From Amycolatopsis lurida (GTDB taxonomy: Bacteria; Actinomycetota; Actinomycetes; Mycobacteriales; Pseudonocardiaceae): a DNA stretch of 64,000 nucleotides. Under the pieces are notes generated by a model. That model did no database searches. It was not told the origin of the DNA and saw nothing but the letters and a program-made list of their open reading frames with translations. Location: NCBI RefSeq assembly GCF_900105055.1, contig NZ_FNTA01000004.1, forward strand, positions 7,223,501-7,287,500. The letters run 5' to 3'. Numbering within the stretch: position 1 is the stretch's first letter; every line of letters starts with the position of its first letter. The position numbers and the translations under genes are program-made. Positions 33,541 to 42,451 of the stretch are shown here, in pieces.

Positions 33541-34026
33541 TCAGCTGCTAGACGAGTGAACCACGCGCCGGGCGATCTCCGCGTCCAGCGGGCTCATATC
33601 CTCGCTCACCGGCTCCGATGGCGACCACCATCGAAAGTCCAGCGCTTCGTCGTTGACGGTCAGCCGAGGCACGACCTGGAGCTGAACCCGATATACGGCA
33701 AGGAGTTCCCGACGCTCCGGCTTCGTGAGATCGAACTCGGCCACGGCGGCGAACGACAAGTCCACGCCGTGAATGCCGGTCTCCTCACCCAGCTCCCGCG
33801 CCGCGGCCTCGCGCGGGCTCTCACCCGCCTCCCTCATCCCTCCCGGAAGCTCCCAGTGCCTCCGCCGGCTATCGAAGATCAGCAGAACTGCTTGCGCGTG
33901 GATAGCGACAACCAACGACGCGGGCACGGGCACCTGCTTGCCCAGACGCCCCAGCTCGTCTTCCGTGACGAAACGAAACTCGATCAAGGCGTTGCCGGCA
34001 CGATCTCGGATCGGCAGTTCGACCAT
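33541..34026 (-). CDS. NUDIX hydrolase
   Basis: A 161-residue protein with a full Nudix box, GGMREAGESPREAAARELGE followed by ETGI (GX5EX7REUXEEXGU). Such enzymes cleave nucleoside diphosphates linked to another group. The front segment FRFVTEDELGRLG and the late FRWWSPSEPVSEDM are typical of the core family; the substrate is unknown. ATG 34026 follows GGTGGG and gives the natural length. An alternative ATG at 34146 overlaps the upstream stop (ATGA) but adds 40 residues with no family resemblance. Confidence 0.85.
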   Translation of the reverse strand: MVELPIRDRAGNALIEFRFVTEDELGRLGKQVPVPASLVVAIHAQAVLLIFDSRRRHWELPGGMREAGESPREAAARELGEETGIHGVDLSFAAVAEFDLTKPERRELLAVYRVQLQVVPRLTVNDEALDFRWWSPSEPVSEDMSPLDAEIARRVVHSSSS

Positions 34027-34142
34027 GACGCCATCCCACCACGACAACGACAGAATGCACGCGAGACGAACCAGCCGGCAGTGTCCGCTCATCGGCATGA
34101 GCGTGTCTTTCTCAACGCGCGACTCGCGGCAGGATTTCAGAT

Positions 34143-34991
34143 TCATTCGTTGTGGCCGTTGATGCTGAACTGCGGTATTCCGTGGCGTGCCTGTGCGGCG
34201 CGGGCGATCGGGATCATTGTCGGTTCCATGGCGGGGGTGACAGAGATGTGCCGCACCCAGCCATAGTCGGCCAGCTTGATTCCGGTCGGGATGCCGTGGA
34301 ACGTGATTTGGCCGTGCTCACCGGGTCCGATGAAAGATGCTTCAGGGTTGCCGAAGGAGAAAGTCTTGATCTCGCCCGCGTTCAGGAGTTCGGCCGCCTC
34401 TTCGGGTGTGATCCACCGGCCACCGGGGGAGGACGGATCAAGCGGATTGTCACTGTTGTGGTAGTGGATCACTCCGACCTGGTCGCGGACGTCGTTCGCG
34501 GCCGCCACGCACTCGGAATAGTCTCGCGGGTCCGCGCGACGTGTCCGCACCATGTCCTTCCCGGTCGGGTCGGGTTTGAGGAACATCTGCAAGCTTTCCT
34601 GTCGCTTCGCGAAACGTTCGACCTCGCCCGATCTGATGAGTGCGAGCACTTCCGTCCTGCTCAAGATTCGCTTGCTGCGGCGATTCTGACGACGAGTCAG
34701 CCACCCCTGGCGGATGACCTGCGCGGTGCACAGCACGGCGCCCGCGAGCAGGAGGATCGCGATGGCGGTGACGACGACCCGGGCTGGTGACCGGTCATCG
34801 AGCACCGTGGTGAGCAGCAGGCCGCAGGCCCCAGCGGGGAACATCAGCACATATGCGCAGCCGATCAGTGGAGCCATCCAGAAAGCGGGGGTTTCGCTCG
34901 CACGAAGCAGGTGCACCGCCATGCTCCCGAAGACGGCCATGACGGCGAGAACCGAGATCGCGAGCACTGACCACATCGCCGCTGCCAGCAT
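34143..34991 (-). CDS. Membrane protein with a cytoplasmic domain of unknown type
   Basis: A 282-residue protein with three to four N-terminal membrane helices (about 2-22, 33-57, 68-90) followed by a soluble part of about 180 residues. That part has SRTEVLALIRSGEVERFAKR and a repeat-like second ITPEEAAELLNAGEIKTFSF, so two related helix-strand units may be present. ATG 34991 follows GGGAGG; the frame further upstream lies in the regulatory gap. A TTGACA on this strand near 35051-35058 and a palindrome at 35066 suggest joint control with the divergent TetR gene. Confidence 0.7.
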   Translation of the reverse strand: MLAAAMWSVLAISVLAVMAVFGSMAVHLLRASETPAFWMAPLIGCAYVLMFPAGACGLLLTTVLDDRSPARVVVTAIAILLLAGAVLCTAQVIRQGWLTRRQNRRSKRILSRTEVLALIRSGEVERFAKRQESLQMFLKPDPTGKDMVRTRRADPRDYSECVAAANDVRDQVGVIHYHNSDNPLDPSSPGGRWITPEEAAELLNAGEIKTFSFGNPEASFIGPGEHGQITFHGIPTGIKLADYGWVRHISVTPAMEPTMIPIARAAQARHGIPQFSINGHNE

Positions 34992-35065
34992 GGCGCCTCC
35001 CAGGGCGATTCCTGCGCTGTGCCGTCCAGGATGCGGCCCGCCGGGACAGGCTGTCAAGACACAAC

Positions 35066-35086
35066 GTCCGGACACTCTGTCCGGAC
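35066..35086. promoter_or_regulatory. Perfect palindromic operator in front of a TetR gene
   Basis: GTCCGGACA (35066-35074) and TGTCCGGAC (35078-35086) are exact inverted copies 3 bp apart, and a further half (CGTCCGG) lies at 35091-35097. The site lies between the divergent genes at 34991 and 35139, where TetR proteins usually bind their own operator. Confidence 0.7.
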
Positions 35087-35138
35087 CGGCCGTCCGGCTA
35101 CCATCCAGCAGACCGCATCCCCTCACGTGGAGCCGCCC

Positions 35139-35774
35139 ATGCCTTCAGTCACCCGGCCCGCCGGCAGCAAGCGTCATGGCCGTCGAGAAGAGCTGGAGCG
35201 ACGCCTGTTCGCGGCGACGGAGGAACTCGTCAGCCACGGCGCCGGCTTCACCGAGCTCAGCGTCGAGAGACTGGCCGCTGCGGCCGGCATCTCCCGCTCC
35301 ACGTTCTACGTCCACTTCGAAGACAAAGGCGACCTGGTCCGGCGACTCGCCACCACTGTGCTCGCCGAACTCCGCGACGTGTCCAGCGACTGGTGGGACA
35401 CGGCGGAACACGCCGTTGCCGCCGACCTCACCGCGGCCGTCTCCGCGATCGTGGACATCTACCGCCGTCGCGCAGCCGCCTTCACCATCATCACCGAAAC
35501 GGCGGCCTACGACTCCACCGTCGCCGACGAGGTGCGCACTCTCATGCAGTCGATCATCGACGCCACCCGGAACGCCATCGAACGCGGCCAGGCCGCCGGC
35601 GTGATGCGCCAGGTCGCCCCGGCCGAGACCGCCGCCGTCCTCACTTGGATGGTCGAACGCGCCGGCTACCAACTCATCCGCGGTTCCGAACCGGCACACG
35701 ACCACACCATCATTCAGGTCCTCACCGACATAATCCGGACAACGCTCTACACCACCACACCCTCATCGGCGTGA
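35139..35774 (+). CDS. TetR-family transcriptional regulator
   Basis: A 211-residue repressor with the TetR helix-turn-helix (ELERRLFAATEELVSHGAGF, ELSVERLAAAAGISRSTFYV, HFEDKGDLVRRLA) and a helical ligand domain ending in an amphipathic helix (TIIQVLTDIIRTTLY). The start at ATG 35139 removes a proline/threonine-rich leader that lies in the operator region. The palindrome at 35066 is its probable target. The divergent membrane protein is the most likely regulated gene. Confidence 0.85.
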   Translation: MPSVTRPAGSKRHGRREELERRLFAATEELVSHGAGFTELSVERLAAAAGISRSTFYVHFEDKGDLVRRLATTVLAELRDVSSDWWDTAEHAVAADLTAAVSAIVDIYRRRAAAFTIITETAAYDSTVADEVRTLMQSIIDATRNAIERGQAAGVMRQVAPAETAAVLTWMVERAGYQLIRGSEPAHDHTIIQVLTDIIRTTLYTTTPSSA

Positions 35775-35832
35775 GCGAGCGGTAGTGCCGTGGCGAGGGA
35801 AGGACCGCGGCGTCGCGGACATGTACCTGGGC

Positions 35833-36100
35833 TCAGGTGAGTGTTGCGATGATGGTGAAGCAGGTGTTGTACAGCAGATATGAGCCGTCGGACCGACGGT
35901 AGGGCGCGATGGACTCGGCGATGGTCTCCGTCACCTGCGCGAGCCCCGCATGGGCGATCGCGGCCGCCGCGGGGCCGGTGGAGAGCAGCCCGCGCAGGGC
36001 GGTCTCGTTCGGAACAGGAACTGTGCCGATCCGGCGTACTCGTGGCCGCACGCGAGCCAGTGTGTTGCCCAGAAAGGGAATTCGTTCAAGCGGCGGGCCG
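35833..36100 (-). pseudogene. C-terminal remnant of an unnamed gene
   Basis: An open stretch without a proper start or ribosome site reads ERIPFLGNTLARVRPRVRRI, TALRGLLSTGPAAAAIAHAG and ends SDGSYLLYNTCFTIIATLT. The ending is like the tail of some SAM-dependent methyltransferases, but no cofactor motif is present. It begins about where the SMI1 gene stops, in another frame. It is best read as the last third of a lost gene. Confidence 0.4.
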
Positions 36101-36106
36101 ATCTTG

Positions 36107-36733
36107 CTATTCCCAGGTCAGTACTCCGTCGTCGCGGATCGTCACCTGTCCTGGCTGCGGTCGGGTGCCTGGTGCGGTGATGTACTGCTCGAGACGGCCG
36201 GCGGTGTCGGTGAGCATGGCGCTGATGCCTGCCCAGGTGGTGCGGTGGGCGCCGGCTTGGGCCATCCAGTCCATCACGCGGCCGTGGTGGGTTCCGGGGC
36301 GCAGGTCGACGGCGAGGACGGCACCATCGACGGCGCGGCAGACGGGGAGCAGGGCGGTGCAGAACCCGAGGACGGGGTCGCCGGCGGCGCGCTGGTGGTG
36401 TCCGTCGGGGCGGCAGCAGTCTTGGTCGGGGTAGGCGCTGAGGCCGGCCCATTCCTCCCGTACGCGCGCAACCGCCAGTGGCATGTACACGCCGGGGACG
36501 GTGAAGGCGGTGCGGTAGTCGGCGTCGTCGTCGACACCGTCCATCAGTCGCCACCACGCCAGCAGATCGTCCGGGAGCGGCCGCCCCACCGCGTTCTGCA
36601 CGGCGCGGACGTCGTCGGCGGATGCCGGGGGCCGGAGCGTGGCCGCGGTGACCGGTGTATGGAGGCGCAGCCAGGCCGTGATCCGTTCCCACACCGAGTC
36701 GACGTCGCCGTTCACCGCCACAGGCTCCTTCAT
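36107..36733 (-). CDS. SMI1/KNR4-family protein
   Basis: A 208-residue soluble protein with the family order WERITAWLRLHTP, RPPASADDVRAVQNAVGRPL, PDDLLAWWRLMDGVD and the late DRYITAPG-like helix near TDTAGRLEQYITAPG. Bacterial SMI1/KNR4 proteins often act as immunity proteins against contact-dependent or polymorphic toxins. No toxin gene is adjacent, but an RHS-type relic lies 15 kb away, so this could be an orphan immunity gene. Confidence 0.8.
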   Translation of the reverse strand: MKEPVAVNGDVDSVWERITAWLRLHTPVTAATLRPPASADDVRAVQNAVGRPLPDDLLAWWRLMDGVDDDADYRTAFTVPGVYMPLAVARVREEWAGLSAYPDQDCCRPDGHHQRAAGDPVLGFCTALLPVCRAVDGAVLAVDLRPGTHHGRVMDWMAQAGAHRTTWAGISAMLTDTAGRLEQYITAPGTRPQPGQVTIRDDGVLTWE

Positions 36734-36994
36734 CGCTGCCGGGTGCTGTCAGGGGTTGAGCGGGTGACGACGGTACCAAAGTGTGGCATCGGGCCTGCCC
36801 GAAGCCAGTCAACCCATGGTTCAGCGGAACCTACGGGCAATTCCCGCGTCGGGAGTGACTTCGGTGGTGCACATGGTGATCGACCCGCCTTGCGCTCGCC
36901 GCGACCCGTGAACGGGAAACCGGCACCGCCCCGCATCTTCCCAGGTATGTCGTGAAACGTATGGCCAGTGCGTCGCAGTACTGTAGGGAGACGA

Positions 36995-37237
36995 ATGGGG
37001 GGAGGAGGGTTCCTTGGGGCTATGACGATCGATAGCGGGAGAAACCTTTGTCGCCGCCGGAACTGCGACGAGGTGGAGTTCTGGCTGGGTTTGTGCGTCC
37101 AGGACTGGGTGCGGTGGCAGGACGGCTTGGAAGCCCTCGACCTGCCCGATGACGAGAGGCTGGCGCCGCCTCGTAGTGTGTTCATCGCCCCGGTGCACGC
37201 TGGCAGCGTGTCGCAACGGGTGCCGGCGATGGGGTGA
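36995..37237 (+). CDS. Possible small protein
   Basis: An 80-residue frame with ATG 36995 about 5 bp behind GGGAG. The sequence RNCDEVEFWLGLCVQDWVRW followed by DGLEALDLPDDERLAPPRSV looks protein-like and has three cysteines, but no family was recognised and the first ten codons are Gly-rich. The surrounding 680 bp (36734-37418) hold no better candidate. Confidence 0.35.
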   Translation: MGGGGFLGAMTIDSGRNLCRRRNCDEVEFWLGLCVQDWVRWQDGLEALDLPDDERLAPPRSVFIAPVHAGSVSQRVPAMG

Positions 37238-37418
37238 TCCCGAGGCCCGCCCAGCCTGCGGGAGCGGAATCGACTTGTCGCTGTCGTCGCACGGGGTGCG
37301 GCACCAGGACCGCTGCACCGACGAGTGGGTTCGCCTCGTCGCTGCGGACAACTCGAGACGATGCCGTAGGTGGCCGCCTGTCACGTCCGCATGACGGGCT
37401 TGCTGATCGACGCCCGCC

Positions 37419-38669
37419 TCAGAGGCCGGTGATTCCGGCGCTCAAGGCCAAGGCCGCCGCTTCACCGCGTGAGGTGACGCCGAGCTTTTTCAGCAGACCG
37501 GTGACGTGGAACTTGACCGTGCTTTCGGTGATCCCGAGTGTGCCGGCGATGGTCTTGTTGCGTTGCCCTTGAGCGACCAGCCGTAGCACCTCGAGTTCGC
37601 GACGGTTGAGAGTCGATGGCAGCGTCTCGTCGGGCCTGCCGCCCGCGGGGTCGAAGGGAACGCTGATGGCGACGTGGCTCCCCCAGCCGGGGAGGGTGTC
37701 GATTTCGACGGTGGCGCCGAGGGTTTTCGCGCGCCCGTCGAGTTGCAGGCGCAGGCCGGCGCTGTCGAGGCTGCCCGATCCTTGATCGCGGACGTCCAGG
37801 TGCAGTGCGGTGCTGTCGCTCGACCAGGCGACCCGGAGCCGGGTCAGCTCGGGTTGGCTGGTGAAGGTCAGGACCGCCGTGCAGGTCATCGCGCGGGCGG
37901 CGTGGGCGATCTCGCCGGGTATCGGCCGCCCGTTCTTCGGCGGGGCGGCGAAGTCCAGTTGCGCGTCATGGTGGCGCAGCATTTGCCGGATTTCCCGCCG
38001 CAGCCTGGCGAACGCGGTGTGCATGGGTTCTTCGGACTGAGCGAGATCGGTTTTCTGGGCCGACCGGAGCGCCACCAGCGCGGCCGAGGCGGTGTCGGTC
38101 GCGGCGAGCCGGGCGCGGTGGTCGTCCAGCCGGGAAGACCGCAGGGTGGTGAGGATCGTGACGAGCGCGGTTTCGTGCGCCGCGGCCATTTCGGCGATCG
38201 TCCTGGCGCGTTCGCTGGAGGCGGCGCGGGATTCGGCGAGGTAGTCGGGGCTGGCCTGGGTGACCTGCTGGCGGATCGAGGTCGCGACGATGCCGAAGAC
38301 CCCGGCCAGGGGAGCGGGGTGCGGGAACCGGGCCCGGCTCGACCGGGGGACGAGCACGAGCAGGGTGCCGATCGGGTCCTGCACGGCCCAGACCGTCCGG
38401 ACGGCGCCGCCGAGCGTGGCCGTCGTGGTCACCTGCCGGCCGGGTGGCACGTTCGCCTTGAGCGCTTCGAGTTCGGCGATGGTGACCTTGTCGGTGATGT
38501 CCCGGGTGCCGGTGACCTTGCGTGGCCGCCCGGTGCACTCCCGGGTGAAGATGACGAGAGCCTGATGCGGCCAGCCGTCGGCGAGGAAGCGGGAGAACCG
38601 GTCGGCGATTTCGCGCAGCGGGCCCTCGATGACTTCGCGCAACGCGGTCAGGCCTGCGGGATCGGGCAT
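37419..38669 (-). CDS. LuxR-type regulator with histidine-kinase-like middle part
   Basis: A 416-residue cytoplasmic regulator. Residues about 1-145 look like a GAF-type sensor. Residues about 150-235 form a helical dimer-like part (LAESRAASSERARTIAEMAA and LARSQ-like helices). Residues about 255-345 resemble a degenerate HATPase domain (TALHLDVRDQGSGSLDSAGL, LPGWGSHVAISVPF). Residues about 350-416 are a LuxR helix-turn-helix (RRELEVLRLVAQGQRNKTIA, ESTVKFHVTGLLKKLGV). No phospho-acceptor receiver domain is seen. It is divergent from the mycothiol-dependent dehydrogenase gene, which it may control. Confidence 0.8.
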   Translation of the reverse strand: MPDPAGLTALREVIEGPLREIADRFSRFLADGWPHQALVIFTRECTGRPRKVTGTRDITDKVTIAELEALKANVPPGRQVTTTATLGGAVRTVWAVQDPIGTLLVLVPRSSRARFPHPAPLAGVFGIVATSIRQQVTQASPDYLAESRAASSERARTIAEMAAAHETALVTILTTLRSSRLDDHRARLAATDTASAALVALRSAQKTDLAQSEEPMHTAFARLRREIRQMLRHHDAQLDFAAPPKNGRPIPGEIAHAARAMTCTAVLTFTSQPELTRLRVAWSSDSTALHLDVRDQGSGSLDSAGLRLQLDGRAKTLGATVEIDTLPGWGSHVAISVPFDPAGGRPDETLPSTLNRRELEVLRLVAQGQRNKTIAGTLGITESTVKFHVTGLLKKLGVTSRGEAAALALSAGITGL

Positions 38670-38769
38670 CCGGCGAGCCTAGCCGCCGGCTTGCCTGGTC
38701 GAAAGGACAGGATCCACTGGACCGATGACCAGGTCGCCCCCGCGGCCTCCCGGCCTAGCCTCACGTGAA

Positions 38770-38789
38770 GCATGCGCCGGTGCGCATGC
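38770..38789. promoter_or_regulatory. Perfect inverted repeat in front of the mycothiol-dependent dehydrogenase
   Basis: GCATGCGC (38770-38777) and GCGCATGC (38782-38789) are exact inverted copies with a 4-bp spacer (CGGT), 31 bp before the ATG at 38821. It may be an operator, possibly of the divergent LuxR-type protein, or a 5' leader hairpin. Confidence 0.5.
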
Positions 38790-38820
38790 CTGTGTCGTCG
38801 AGCGGTGGAGGAAACAGGGA

Positions 38821-39906
38821 ATGCCACAGCAGGTGCGCGGAGTGATCGCCCGGTCCAGGAACGCCCCGGTGGAGCTGACGGACATCGTGATCCCGGATCC
38901 GGGCCCCGGCGAGGTCGTCGTGTCGATCGCGGCCTGCGGGGTCTGCCACACCGACCTGACCTACCGTGACGGTGGCATCAACGACGAGTTCCCGTTCCTG
39001 CTCGGTCACGAGGCGGCGGGCACCGTGGAAAGTGTCGGCGACGGCGTGGATTCGGTGCGGCCGGGGGATTTCGTCGTCCTCAACTGGCGTGCGGTGTGCG
39101 GGCGGTGCCGGGCTTGCAGGCGCGGGCGTCCGCAGTACTGCTTCGACACCTTCAACGCGACACAGAAGATGACGCTGACCGACGGCACCGAGCTGACCCC
39201 GGCGCTGGGCATCGGCGCGTTCGCGGACAAGACGCTCGTCCACGCCGGACAGTGCACCAAGGTCGATCCCGCCGCGGACCCGGCCGTCGCGGGCCTGCTC
39301 GGCTGCGGCGTGATGGCCGGTCTCGGCGCGGCGGTCAACACCGGCGCCGTCGGCCGCGGGGATTCGGTCGCGGTCATCGGCTGCGGAGGAGTCGGCGACG
39401 CCGCCATCGCAGGGGCCCGGCTGGCGGGCGCGGGCACGATCATCGCGGTCGACCGCGACGAGCGGAAGCTCGTGTGGGCCCGCGAACTCGGCGCGACCCA
39501 CGTCGTGAACGCCTCGGAAACCGACACGGTCGCCGCGATCCAGGAACTGACCGGCGGTTTCGGCGCAGACGTCGTCATCGACGCGGTCGGCCGTCCGGAG
39601 ACGTGGAAAGCGGCCTTCTACGCCCGTGACCTCGCGGGCACGGTGGTCCTGGTCGGTGTTCCGACGCCGGACATGCGCTTGGACATGCCGTTGATCGACT
39701 TCTTCTCCCGGGGTGGCGCGCTGAAGTCGTCCTGGTACGGCGATTGCCTGCCGGAGCGGGACTTCCCCATGCTGGTCGACCTTTACCTGCAGGGCCGGCT
39801 GCCGCTGGAGCGGTTCGTGACGGAGCGGATCCCGCTCGACGGTGTCGAGAAGGCCTTCGACGCCATGCACGCCGGCGAAGTGCTGCGTTCGGTGGTGATC
39901 CTGTGA
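38821..39906 (+). CDS. mscR: S-(hydroxymethyl)mycothiol dehydrogenase (MscR-like)
   Basis: This 361-residue zinc alcohol dehydrogenase matches the mycothiol-dependent formaldehyde dehydrogenase type: [25 protein letters not shown], the structural zinc cysteines [25 protein letters not shown] and a conserved [10 protein letters not shown] segment. It oxidises the formaldehyde-mycothiol adduct, a detoxification step found only in mycothiol producers, and so supports an actinobacterial host. ATG follows AGGAAACAGGGA. Its stop overlaps the GTG of a metallo-hydrolase gene, a common pairing. Confidence 0.9.
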   Translation: MPQQVRGVIARSRNAPVELTDIVIPDPGPGEVVVSIAACGVCHTDLTYRDGGINDEFPFLLGHEAAGTVESVGDGVDSVRPGDFVVLNWRAVCGRCRACRRGRPQYCFDTFNATQKMTLTDGTELTPALGIGAFADKTLVHAGQCTKVDPAADPAVAGLLGCGVMAGLGAAVNTGAVGRGDSVAVIGCGGVGDAAIAGARLAGAGTIIAVDRDERKLVWARELGATHVVNASETDTVAAIQELTGGFGADVVIDAVGRPETWKAAFYARDLAGTVVLVGVPTPDMRLDMPLIDFFSRGGALKSSWYGDCLPERDFPMLVDLYLQGRLPLERFVTERIPLDGVEKAFDAMHAGEVLRSVVIL

Positions 39907-40535
39907 GCGGGAACCTGCGGATCGAACGCGTCGTCACCGCCGGGGTCTTCGAACTCGACGGCGGGTCGTGGGACGTCGACAACAACGTCTGGCTCGTCGG
40001 AAACGACGACGAGGTCGTGATCGTGGACGCCGCGCACGATGAGAAGACGATCACCGAGGCCGTGGGCGGCCGTGAAGTGATCGCCGTCGTCTGCACCCAC
40101 GGGCACAACGACCACGTCACCGTCGCCCCGCGGCTGAGCGAACACCAGGATGCCCCGGTCGTCCTGCATCCGGGGGATCGTGAGCTGTGGGAGATGACCC
40201 ACCCGGGCCACCGCTTCCGGGACACGGAGGACGGTGAGCGGATCTCCGTCGCCGGCACGGAACTCGAAATCATCCACACCCCAGGGCATTCACCCGGATC
40301 GGTATGCCTGTACCTGCCCGAGGCCAAAGCGCTCTTCTCCGGGGACACGCTCTTCGCGGGCGGCCCCGGCGCGACAGGGCGCTCGTTCTCCGACTTCCCG
40401 ACGATCATCTCCTCGATCAGGGAACGGCTTTTCGCGTTGCCCGAGGACACGACCGTCCACACCGGACACGGCGATCCCACCACCATCGGCGCCGAAGCGC
40501 CGCACCTGGCCGAATGGATCGCCCGCGGACACTGA
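39903..40535 (+). CDS. MBL-fold hydrolase paired with mycothiol dehydrogenase
   Basis: A 210-residue metallo-beta-lactamase-fold protein starting at the GTG that overlaps the upstream stop. Metal motifs are THGHNDHV (HxHxDH), [19 protein letters not shown] and HTGHGD, the glyoxalase-II-like order. Next to MscR this class probably hydrolyses S-formylmycothiol to formate and mycothiol. The reaction is inferred from the pairing and the glyoxalase-II likeness. Confidence 0.88.
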   Translation: MSGNLRIERVVTAGVFELDGGSWDVDNNVWLVGNDDEVVIVDAAHDEKTITEAVGGREVIAVVCTHGHNDHVTVAPRLSEHQDAPVVLHPGDRELWEMTHPGHRFRDTEDGERISVAGTELEIIHTPGHSPGSVCLYLPEAKALFSGDTLFAGGPGATGRSFSDFPTIISSIRERLFALPEDTTVHTGHGDPTTIGAEAPHLAEWIARGH

Positions 40536-40546
40536 GCCGGCCGTGG

Positions 40547-41020
40547 TCAGCACAGCGGTGGCAGGTATTTCCGGGTGAACCGGACGCCGTTGAAGGTGTG
40601 GGTGCAGCACGGGCAGGCCGGGGCCAGGTCGTCGGCACCCAGTTCTGGGGCGACGGCCCGCAACCGGTTGTCGTCGTCCACGTAGAGGCCGCTGTAGTAA
40701 CTGGCCTCGCCGATCCGCACGTATTCGCGTCGTTCGTGCGGCCGCCGGGCGACCAGCCAATGGATCGGGTCGGCGGAGTCGAGCCGGGCGGCGGCCTCGT
40801 CGCGCACCTCGTCCCAGTCCTCGCCGATCTTGCCGAGCAGGAATCGGAACAACGGCGTGTAGTCCAGCCCCCGGCGTTCCCGGCGTCTCATGGACCCGCG
40901 CGTCACGTCGGAGACGCGTTCGGCTTTCGTGTTGCGCTGGTGCCGGTAGTCCCCACCGTGGTCGTGGTGGACGGCCCTGGCCCGAGTGTTCACGCGGCGG
41001 TAGAGCGGCTCCTTCACCAC
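40547..41020 (-). CDS. Conserved hypothetical protein with a CxxC end
   Basis: A 157-residue, highly charged protein. The basic front (RRVNTRARAVHHDHGG) is followed by LDYTPLFRFLLGKIGEDW, DPIHWLVARRPHERREYVRI and GLYVDDDNRLRAV, and ends with PACPCCTHTFNG, a possible metal knuckle. I do not recognise the family. It starts 33 bp behind the tyrosine phenol-lyase gene on the same strand, but its character does not suggest a biosynthetic role. Confidence 0.7.
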   Translation of the reverse strand: MVKEPLYRRVNTRARAVHHDHGGDYRHQRNTKAERVSDVTRGSMRRRERRGLDYTPLFRFLLGKIGEDWDEVRDEAAARLDSADPIHWLVARRPHERREYVRIGEASYYSGLYVDDDNRLRAVAPELGADDLAPACPCCTHTFNGVRFTRKYLPPLC

Positions 41021-41053
41021 GCCAGCCTTCCACAGTTCGCGTACGGCGCTGGT

Positions 41054-42451
41054 TCACCTGACGTAGATGCCGGTGCCGGTGGTGGGGGCGAAGCGGGCTT
41101 GGAAGAAGCGGAGGTGGGGCGGTTCGTGGGTGAAGGTGAGGCCGTGGGTGATGTCGTGGCGGTTCTTGTGGACGCGGACGAGAGTGTCGGCGACGTGGTC
41201 GATGTGGCTTTGCGTGTAGACGCGGCGGGGGATGGCGAGCCGGAGGAATTCCAAGGGTGGGTAGCGGTTTTCGCCGGTGGCCGGGTCGCGTCCGGCTGAG
41301 ACGGTGCCCCGTTCGACGCCGCGGACCCCGCCTTCGAGGTAGACGGCGGCGGCGAGGGTCTGGCCGGGGAGTTCGGTGCGAGGCAGGTGGGCGAGGACGG
41401 CGGTGGCGTCGACGCAGACGCAGTGCCCGCCGACGGGGTGGACGATCGGGACGCCCGCCGTGTCGAGCCGGTGGCCGAGGTATTCGATCTGGGCGATGCG
41501 CGCGCGGATGTGGTGTTCGTCGACGGATTCGGTGATGCCTTGGGCGATGGCTTCCATGTCGCGGCCCGCCATTCCGCCGTAGGTGTGGAGGCCTTCGAAA
41601 AGCAGGACGAGGCCTCGTGCCTGTTCGGCGAGATCGGGATCGCGAAGGGCGATCCAGCCGCCGATGTTGGCGAGACAGTCCTTTTTGGCCGACATGACGG
41701 CGCCGTCGGTGGGAGCGCACAGCGCGAGGAGGATGTCCGCGATCGAGCGGTGCGCCCAGCCCGGTTCGCGTTGTTTGACGAACCAGGCGTTCTCGACGGC
41801 GCGGGCGGTGTCGAGGAAGACGGGGATTCCGTGGGCGTGGGCGAGGTCGCAGGCGGCGGTGAGGTTGGCGACGCTGATCGGCTGGCCGCCCGCCATGTTC
41901 ACGGTGGCGGCGAGCGAGACGTAGGGGATGGCGGCGCCGTGTTCGGCGATGACGGCCTGCAGCTTGGCGAGGTCGACGTTGCCTTTGAACGGGTGTTCGC
42001 CGGCGGCGTCGTGTGCTTCGTCGATGATGACGTCGTGGAAGGTGGCGCCGTTGAGTTCCTGGTGGGCGCGGGTGCTGGGGAAGTACATGTTGCCGGGGAC
42101 GTGGCTGCCCGGGCGGATGAGACAGCGGGAGAGGATGTTCTCGCCGCCGCGGCCTTGGTGGACGGGAATGACGTGTTCGTAGCCGTAATGGCCGCGGACG
42201 GCCTCTTCGAAGAGGTAGAAGCTACGCGCACCGGCGTAGGCTTCGTCGCCGCGCATGAGCGCCGACCACTGCCGGTCGGACATCGCGCTGGTGCCGGAGT
42301 CGGTGAACAGGTCGATGTAGACGTCGTCGGAGCGGAGCAGGCAGGGATTCCATCCGGCCGCCCGTAAGGCTTCCTCTCGGTGTTCGCGGGTGGTGGTGCG
42401 GATCGGTTCGACCATCTTGATCCGCCAGGGTTCCGCTGGGTGGTCAGGCAT
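41054..42451 (-). CDS. Tyrosine phenol-lyase-like beta-eliminating lyase
   Basis: A 465-residue PLP enzyme of the tyrosine phenol-lyase/tryptophanase family. Lys257 in MSAKKDCLANIGG holds the cofactor. Arg381 (GVRGVERG) and Arg404 match the numbering of Citrobacter tyrosine phenol-lyase, and tryptophanase lacks the Arg at 381. Motifs TDSGTSAMSDRQW, HQGRGGEN and YGGMAGRDMEA also follow the phenol-lyase type. The enzyme splits tyrosine into phenol, pyruvate and ammonia, reversibly. The Thr124 equivalent that contacts the phenol is Pro125 here (NMYFPSTR). It is the last gene of the halogenase operon, overlapping the antiporter gene by 8 bp. Confidence 0.88.
   Translation of the reverse strand: MPDHPAEPWRIKMVEPIRTTTREHREEALRAAGWNPCLLRSDDVYIDLFTDSGTSAMSDRQWSALMRGDEAYAGARSFYLFEEAVRGHYGYEHVIPVHQGRGGENILSRCLIRPGSHVPGNMYFPSTRAHQELNGATFHDVIIDEAHDAAGEHPFKGNVDLAKLQAVIAEHGAAIPYVSLAATVNMAGGQPISVANLTAACDLAHAHGIPVFLDTARAVENAWFVKQREPGWAHRSIADILLALCAPTDGAVMSAKKDCLANIGGWIALRDPDLAEQARGLVLLFEGLHTYGGMAGRDMEAIAQGITESVDEHHIRARIAQIEYLGHRLDTAGVPIVHPVGGHCVCVDATAVLAHLPRTELPGQTLAAAVYLEGGVRGVERGTVSAGRDPATGENRYPPLEFLRLAIPRRVYTQSHIDHVADTLVRVHKNRHDITHGLTFTHEPPHLRFFQARFAPTTGTGIYVR

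Noticed and set aside
36821-37384. Minus-strand frame of 187 codons in the gap before the LuxR-type gene
   Set aside because: His/Pro/Arg-rich composition and no start site; the plus-strand frame at 36995 is only slightly better and was listed with low confidence.
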